The notes beneath the pieces were generated by a model, which saw nothing but the letters and a program-made list of their open reading frames with translations, was not told where the DNA came from and searched no databases. Shown one piece after another: positions 59,147 through 64,000 of a stretch of 64,000 nt of DNA (position 1 is its first letter; the number at the start of each line of letters is the position of its first letter). This stretch comes from Bacteroidota bacterium (GTDB lineage Bacteria > Bacteroidota > Bacteroidia > Chitinophagales > Chitinophagaceae). Location of the stretch: positions 427,818-491,817 of the forward strand of contig JAFAFR010000014.1 in the NCBI GenBank assembly GCA_023423405.1. Reading direction: 5' to 3'. A program made the position numbers and the translations under genes.

Positions 59147-61945
59147 ATGGAGATACAAGACATCAGAGAACGCCTTACACTTGCTCGGGTATTACAGCAT
59201 TATGGCTTAGTACCGGATAAAAACCTGCGGCTGCATTGCCCTTTCCATGCCGACAAAACCCCCTCGATGCAGGTGTATTACAAAACCCAGACGGCCTATT
59301 GCTTCAGCGCGAACTGCAAGACACATGGCAAGACGATGGACGTGATAGATTTTGTGATGTATAAAGAGAACACCGATAAGCACCATGCGTTGCTGAAATG
59401 TGTGGAACTCATCGGGGATGCTGAAGGTGGGGCGGGCCGCCGTCCTGCCGAAGGAAAGGCCTTGCCACCCGCTTCCACGGAAGCCACCCGTTCAGGTCTG
59501 GACAGGGAACGTTTTTTAGGCAATATGTTCACCTCCTTTGAACATGCGGTACATTATAGTAAACCGGCGCAAGAATACTTGCAGCAACGGGGGTTAGACC
59601 CCTTGAAGATGGCGGTGGGATACAATACAGCACAGTTCCATCATGGCAACAGAAGGGATGATGAGCTGATAAATAACTGTGTTGCTGTCGGCTTATTAGC
59701 GCCGTGGGGAACCAACACCAGGCAGGGAGGGCAGGCATATAAACCTTTTGCAAAATATTGTATCGCCTTTGCATTGAGAAACAAAGCCGGCCAGGTAACC
59801 GGATTATACTTTAGGAGTACTGAAAACCATACCAATCCCCGTAAAGCTGCGGGGCAGGCAAAGCATTTTTATTTAAAAGAAAGTACCGGTTTATATCCTT
59901 CGTACCCCAACCCGGAGACGAAGAAACTGATTATAGCAGAAAGCATCATTGATACAGCCTCCTTATTGCAAATAAAAGCGATTGCAGGCGAATACGGCCT
60001 GCTGGCAGCCTATGGCACTAACCGCCTGAACGATGAAATGAAAGCCGCTATAATGGAGCTAAAACAGCTTGCCGAAATCATTTTTGCTTTTGACAATGAT
60101 GAAGCCGGTAACAAGGCCGCCGAGAAATACAAGGGAGAACTGCAAACCGTACTGCCGCAGGTACATTTTACCAGGATCCTACTGCCCTGTAAAGACGTCA
60201 ATGAAACTCTCGTTGCGCATAATGAAGAAGTGTTTACCATCCTGCTCCGGGAACGGACAACCGATTTTTCTTTTACACCGGCCAGCAAGAGCGATCATAA
60301 AACAGCAGCACCGGAGCCAAAGGATAAAACGGGGGAAAAACAGGAGGACAGTGTAAAGCAGCCTCCCCTGCACGAGTTGGACACTACCCATCCTTACAAG
60401 CTTCGTTATACCACGGAAACGGCCCACTATTTTATACAAGGCGGCCTGCCCAAAACCACCGACAATATGAAAATAATGTTGGTCATTGAGAACCGGCAAA
60501 CCGAACTGAAAGCGAGAAATAAGATAGACCTCTACGAAGACAAGCAAGTGGAAAGGCTTTGCCAGGAAGTGAGTGAAAGGCTGCGTTTGCGCAAAGACCT
60601 GCTCGGAGCAGACCTGTACCGGCTTACCGACCTGCTGGAAACGCATATTGAAAATACTTTGCGACCCCCTGCAGCCGAAGCGGCGGCTTTACCTGTGCTT
60701 ACCATCAGGGAAAGAAATGAACTGGAATCCTTTGCCGGGAAGCCTAAACTAATAAAGCGGTTGAATGATCTGTTAGGGCAAACGGGTATTGTAGGGGAAG
60801 ATCGCAACCGGATATTTTTATTCATCATCGCCATCAGCCACAAGATGCCGGAGACCTTACATGCTTTGATACAAGGCAGTTCAGGAAGCGGCAAGACCAG
60901 GCTCTTAAAACAGATCAGCGACTGCATACCGAAGGAAAATGTAACCAAACTGACAAGGCTAAGCGATAAGGTACTGTACAACTTCCCGGAAAATTATTTT
61001 GCAGGCCGCCTGCTATGCTTGGAAGATATAGACGGGTTATCTGAAGAAGCCGAGTTTGCCTTTAGGGAGTTGCAGAGTAATGGGGAGCTGAACAGCGCTA
61101 CCAGCATTAAGCTGGAGAACGGGCAAGTCACTTCCGGGCAAAAAACCGTCAAAGGCCCCATCGCATCACTGGCCTGTACCACGCAGGGCGAGATATACGA
61201 GGATAATATGAGCCGGGTGTTTTTGATCAGCATGGATGAATCCATCCAGCAAACCAGGCGTATTATCGACTACCAGAATAAGAAGGCGGCAGGGTTGGTA
61301 GATAGTGGAAAGGAAAACGAAGTAAAAGCCTTTTTGCGCAGGTTCGTCCTGCTTTTACGTTCTTGCGAAGTCATCAACCCCTTTGCGGAAAAGATACAAC
61401 TGCCGGAGGAGGCGCACAAGATCAGAAGGCTTAATGATCTGTTCCAGGGCTTTGTAAAAATGGTAACGGTCATCAACCAGTACCAGCGCAAAAAAGACGG
61501 GCGGGGCCGCCTGGTGACTGAAATAGAAGATATAGAGACGGCGGTGGCGGTGATGTTTGAAAGCATTGTGCTGAAAGTGGATGAACTGGATGGCAGTCTG
61601 CGGCAGTTCTATGAGCGGTTAAAGGCCTGGCTACGGCAGGAGTATCCTGTAGGCAGTGGGCAGGAGTATCCCGACGCCGCGTTCAGCTTACGGGAAATCA
61701 GGCAAGCACTCGGAGTCAGTAAAACACAAACGTTCCGCTATATCCACGACCTGACCCAACTGGAGTATATCCAGCGTAGCAGCGGTTACTCCAATAAAGG
61801 CTTCCGGTATAAACTCGCTTATTGGGATCATTACCCCTCCATGCGGGAGAAAATCAAACAGCACCTGGATGCGCAGGTAGGGGCCCTAAAATCCACTCAC
61901 GATGGAACGCCACGGAACCCTACCGGAACGCCGGAACCTGCATGA
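59147..61945 (+). CDS. CHC2 zinc-finger primase with AAA-like ATPase domain
   Basis: 932 residues from MEIQDIRERLTLARVLQHYG; a TTG three codons earlier is less likely. Order of domains: CHC2 zinc finger (LHCPFHADKTPSM, CFSANC), a Toprim-like part (KKLIIAESIIDTASLL, IIFAFDNDEAGNKAA), a linker, then a P-loop ATPase (QGSSGSGKTRLLKQI near 578, Walker B RLLCLEDIDGLSEEAEFAF), and a winged helix at the end (FSLREIRQALGVSKTQTFRYI). It should prime, and perhaps unwind, DNA of a mobile element. Confidence 0.85.
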   Translation: MEIQDIRERLTLARVLQHYGLVPDKNLRLHCPFHADKTPSMQVYYKTQTAYCFSANCKTHGKTMDVIDFVMYKENTDKHHALLKCVELIGDAEGGAGRRPAEGKALPPASTEATRSGLDRERFLGNMFTSFEHAVHYSKPAQEYLQQRGLDPLKMAVGYNTAQFHHGNRRDDELINNCVAVGLLAPWGTNTRQGGQAYKPFAKYCIAFALRNKAGQVTGLYFRSTENHTNPRKAAGQAKHFYLKESTGLYPSYPNPETKKLIIAESIIDTASLLQIKAIAGEYGLLAAYGTNRLNDEMKAAIMELKQLAEIIFAFDNDEAGNKAAEKYKGELQTVLPQVHFTRILLPCKDVNETLVAHNEEVFTILLRERTTDFSFTPASKSDHKTAAPEPKDKTGEKQEDSVKQPPLHELDTTHPYKLRYTTETAHYFIQGGLPKTTDNMKIMLVIENRQTELKARNKIDLYEDKQVERLCQEVSERLRLRKDLLGADLYRLTDLLETHIENTLRPPAAEAAALPVLTIRERNELESFAGKPKLIKRLNDLLGQTGIVGEDRNRIFLFIIAISHKMPETLHALIQGSSGSGKTRLLKQISDCIPKENVTKLTRLSDKVLYNFPENYFAGRLLCLEDIDGLSEEAEFAFRELQSNGELNSATSIKLENGQVTSGQKTVKGPIASLACTTQGEIYEDNMSRVFLISMDESIQQTRRIIDYQNKKAAGLVDSGKENEVKAFLRRFVLLLRSCEVINPFAEKIQLPEEAHKIRRLNDLFQGFVKMVTVINQYQRKKDGRGRLVTEIEDIETAVAVMFESIVLKVDELDGSLRQFYERLKAWLRQEYPVGSGQEYPDAAFSLREIRQALGVSKTQTFRYIHDLTQLEYIQRSSGYSNKGFRYKLAYWDHYPSMREKIKQHLDAQVGALKSTHDGTPRNPTGTPEPA

Positions 61946-62061
61946 GTAGCGGAAAACCAGCCTGGCGTTCCGTGTTCCCAAAAAATATATACGCCCCTGT
62001 TAAAGTTGTCCTTGTTCTACCCAACCTCCCAGCTTTTAAATACTGAATACCTGTCATTGTT

Positions 62062-62928
62062 ATGAAACCCATTCTGCAATCCTTTAAGAATTATTTATAC
62101 CAGGCTGGCTATAGTGATACCATTCATAGGATGCTGCCTACGCTGGTGAAAGAGTTTATAATCCAGCAAGAAATCACCGACATCAGTTTTGTTGAACAGA
62201 AACGGGTAAAATCCTTTTACGAATACCTGCAAACACGGCCCTTGCGTAAGCGCAGCGGCGCTTTAAGTGAAATGATGATACGTCATTACCTCTATGCGCT
62301 AAGAACCTTCTTTACCTGGCTGGAAGTGACGGAGCAGGCGGATTATAACCCCATCAGCGGGATGAAGTTCAAAAGGGCGAAGCAAAACATCCGGAAGCCT
62401 TTAAGCCTCCAGGAAATCGCCTTGCTATTAGAATCAGTCACCACGCTGAAACAAAGAGCGCTGTTGCATATTTTTTACAGTTGCGGATTAAGAAGAAGCG
62501 AAGGAGAATCGCTTAACACGGGCGATATTCATTTTAAACAAAGGGTGTTATATGTGCGGCGGGGCAAGGGAGCCAAGCGCAGGGCCGTTCCGATGACCGA
62601 CAGAGTGAGCCGGGAACTGGAAGAATATTATCTACAGGAACGGTGCGGTAACAGTGTAAAGAAAGTGAGGGATGAGGATGCTTTTTTACTGAACCGAACT
62701 GGTGGCAGGATGAGCGGCGATCAATTGAACACGCTACTCAAAGAACTGGCGCAGAAAGCCGGGCTGGAGAAAGAAATCACGCTGCATTACTTGCGCCACT
62801 CCATCGCTACACACCTTTTGCATGGTGGTATGAACATGCAATACGTAAAGGACTTTTTAGGCCACAGTTTTTTAGAATCCACGCAAGTCTATGCAAAGCC
62901 GAATGCGGAACAACTCAAAGGATTATGA
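62062..62928 (+). CDS. Tyrosine recombinase, complete active site
   Basis: 288 residues. N-terminal SAM-like core-binding domain, then catalytic residues: Arg in CGLRRSEGESL, Lys in GKGAKRRA, HYLRHSIAT (His and Arg), GH in LGHSFLES and the nucleophile in TQVYAKPN. XerC/D-like. It ends overlapping the second recombinase (ATGA), so both are made together. Confidence 0.93.
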   Translation: MKPILQSFKNYLYQAGYSDTIHRMLPTLVKEFIIQQEITDISFVEQKRVKSFYEYLQTRPLRKRSGALSEMMIRHYLYALRTFFTWLEVTEQADYNPISGMKFKRAKQNIRKPLSLQEIALLLESVTTLKQRALLHIFYSCGLRRSEGESLNTGDIHFKQRVLYVRRGKGAKRRAVPMTDRVSRELEEYYLQERCGNSVKKVRDEDAFLLNRTGGRMSGDQLNTLLKELAQKAGLEKEITLHYLRHSIATHLLHGGMNMQYVKDFLGHSFLESTQVYAKPNAEQLKGL

Positions 62929-63806
62929 TCGAAAAATACCTGAAACTGCATTACAGCCCTGAAACCATTAAGGCGTATAAAAGAGAAATAGACATCTATA
63001 TCAGCAATTACCCCCAGGTGAACCCGCACGATCCTGATCCTGCAAGAGCCACCTACAAAGATATTATGGCTTATATCGGGGGCTTGCGAAAACGGTATCG
63101 CAAGGCCGCCACCCTTCACCGCATATTGAGCAGCATCAAAGTATATTACGACTATTTATGCGACGCCGGAATAAAAACAGAAAATCCTGCGAAAGCCATC
63201 AACCTGAAAGACAAAAGAGTTCGGGATATACAGTTGCAGGATTTGTTTATGCCGGAAGAGCTAGAGCAGTTGCTGCAACGTAAGGAACGTTACCTGTATC
63301 TTGATTACAGGAACAAAGTATTAATCAGTCTGTTCATCTACCAGGCCCTGCATCCTGCTGAGGCTGAGGCCCTGAATGTGGACGATGTAAATCTGAGGGC
63401 CGGAACCCTTTATATCAAGCCGCTCCCCAAAACCAATGGCAGGACACTATCCCTCAAGCCCAATCAGGTTTTACTGTTCCATCTATACATCACTGAAATA
63501 AGACCCAAGCTTTTAAAAGGAAATCCATCCAGTGCCTTACTGGTGGGCCTCCGGGGCGGAGAGATGACAGGACAGGATATTACCAAGCATATCAAGCGAA
63601 CTTTTAAAGCGCTGTATCCAAACCGGAAAATTAATGCCCAAACCATCCGCCAGAGTGTCATTACTAACCTGCTGAAACAAGGTAATGATATAAGCCTGGT
63701 GCAGGCCTTCGCCGGGCATAAGTACCCATCAACTACTGAACGCTACAAGCAAACTGAAATGGAAACACTCAGGGCCGCAGTGAATAAATACCACCCATTA
63801 CAATAA
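62925..63806 (+). CDS. Tyrosine recombinase with a degenerate active site
   Basis: 293 residues, same fold. The nucleophile ERYKQ, GH (AGHKYPST) and the second Arg (QTIRQS) remain, but the first catalytic Arg is lost (YQALHPAEAEAL, His in its place) and the His of HxxR is Gln. Strand transfer by itself seems unlikely; it may be a structural partner of the first recombinase. Confidence 0.9.
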   Translation: MIEKYLKLHYSPETIKAYKREIDIYISNYPQVNPHDPDPARATYKDIMAYIGGLRKRYRKAATLHRILSSIKVYYDYLCDAGIKTENPAKAINLKDKRVRDIQLQDLFMPEELEQLLQRKERYLYLDYRNKVLISLFIYQALHPAEAEALNVDDVNLRAGTLYIKPLPKTNGRTLSLKPNQVLLFHLYITEIRPKLLKGNPSSALLVGLRGGEMTGQDITKHIKRTFKALYPNRKINAQTIRQSVITNLLKQGNDISLVQAFAGHKYPSTTERYKQTEMETLRAAVNKYHPLQ

Positions 63807-64000
63807 TTACCACTGACGACAAGCATCATGTTTTTTAACCTGAAAACCCCCTCCCGGAGCCTTTACAAAATGCCATAAAAGGACAAACAACTTCCCCGCT
63901 AACTGGTCAAAATCTACTATCTTGTACCATATTAAAGTTCTTTGAACAAAGTTGACCGGGATTTTTCTTTCATCTGAAAAAAAGTGTATAAACTTACAGG
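63807..64000. other. Region after the recombinase pair
   Basis: 194 bases without a gene. It holds the imperfect inverted pair GGTCAA / TTGACC (about 63,905 and 63,952) and a small palindrome CTTTG-AA-CAAAG. It could be an attachment or element end, but the matching end is not in the window. Confidence 0.3.

Larger units (their letters stand above)
49292..64000. mobile_element. Integrated genomic island at tRNA-Arg, right end not in window
   Basis: The serine recombinase at its left end reads into tRNA-Arg. The content is accessory: LytTR locus, solo UmuD, orphan Rhs toxin, XRE, primase and two tyrosine recombinases. The DNA up to about 59,000 is visibly richer in A+T than the core. No second copy of the tRNA 3' end is seen in the window. 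The last 5 kb may be a separate element nested inside or next to it. Confidence 0.55.

Noticed and set aside
49292..64000. Prophage
   Set aside because: No capsid, terminase, portal or tail genes; only integration, regulation and replication functions are seen.
1..64000. CRISPR array
   Set aside because: No regularly spaced identical repeats of 25-40 bases and no cas genes are visible.

Overview
The window looks like a chromosome segment of a Bacteroidota bacterium, most likely of the Chitinophagaceae. The evidence is the protein families (split MetH, SMR exporter behind metH, ribosomal protein THX, DUF4286, LytTR two-component pair, outer-membrane proteins ending in aromatic-F), the lack of strong Shine-Dalgarno sites, and repeated promoters of the TTG / TAnnTTTG type. 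No database search was possible; names rest on recognising motifs in the translations.

Left part, about 1-49,300, is core chromosome with tightly packed and often overlapping genes. It holds small housekeeping enzymes (MnmD, AlkA-like glycosylase, Obg), a patatin-like membrane protein, and a phenylacetate-degradation cluster (paaE and a TetR regulator, then paaABCDGIY) that is split by a large FtsX-type permease on the other strand. Both paa promoters carry the same palindrome, probably the TetR operator. Next come a PfkB kinase, a secreted lamin-tail protein, and asd preceded by a leader peptide and terminator that look like a ribosome-controlled attenuator. Then ligA, a Nudix-type regulator, the rplM-rpsI-rpsB-tsf run, an ABC exporter, pyrH, pdxH, HU, THX, xth, a two-gene metH with a folded 5' leader, recR, three tandem paralogous outer-membrane proteins, a lipoprotein, a TPR protein and a VOC protein.

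At 49,220-49,291 lies tRNA-Arg(CCU). A large serine recombinase reads into it from the right, so its last residues are encoded by the reverse complement of the tRNA. This marks the left edge of an integrated island. From here to about 59,000 the DNA is visibly richer in A+T. It carries a LytTR response regulator, a LytS-like kinase and an acyltransferase-like protein with a PqqD-like tail, preceded by a perfect terminator and a possible small peptide gene. This is an arrangement like a peptide-signalling locus. It also carries a solo UmuD homologue and an orphan Rhs C-terminal toxin overlapping a lipoprotein that may be its immunity factor.

The right end, 58,600-63,806, is a compact replication/recombination module: an XRE repressor, a divergent promoter with a palindromic operator, a large CHC2 primase-ATPase, and two overlapping tyrosine recombinases, the second of which lacks key catalytic residues. 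The island continues past the window.
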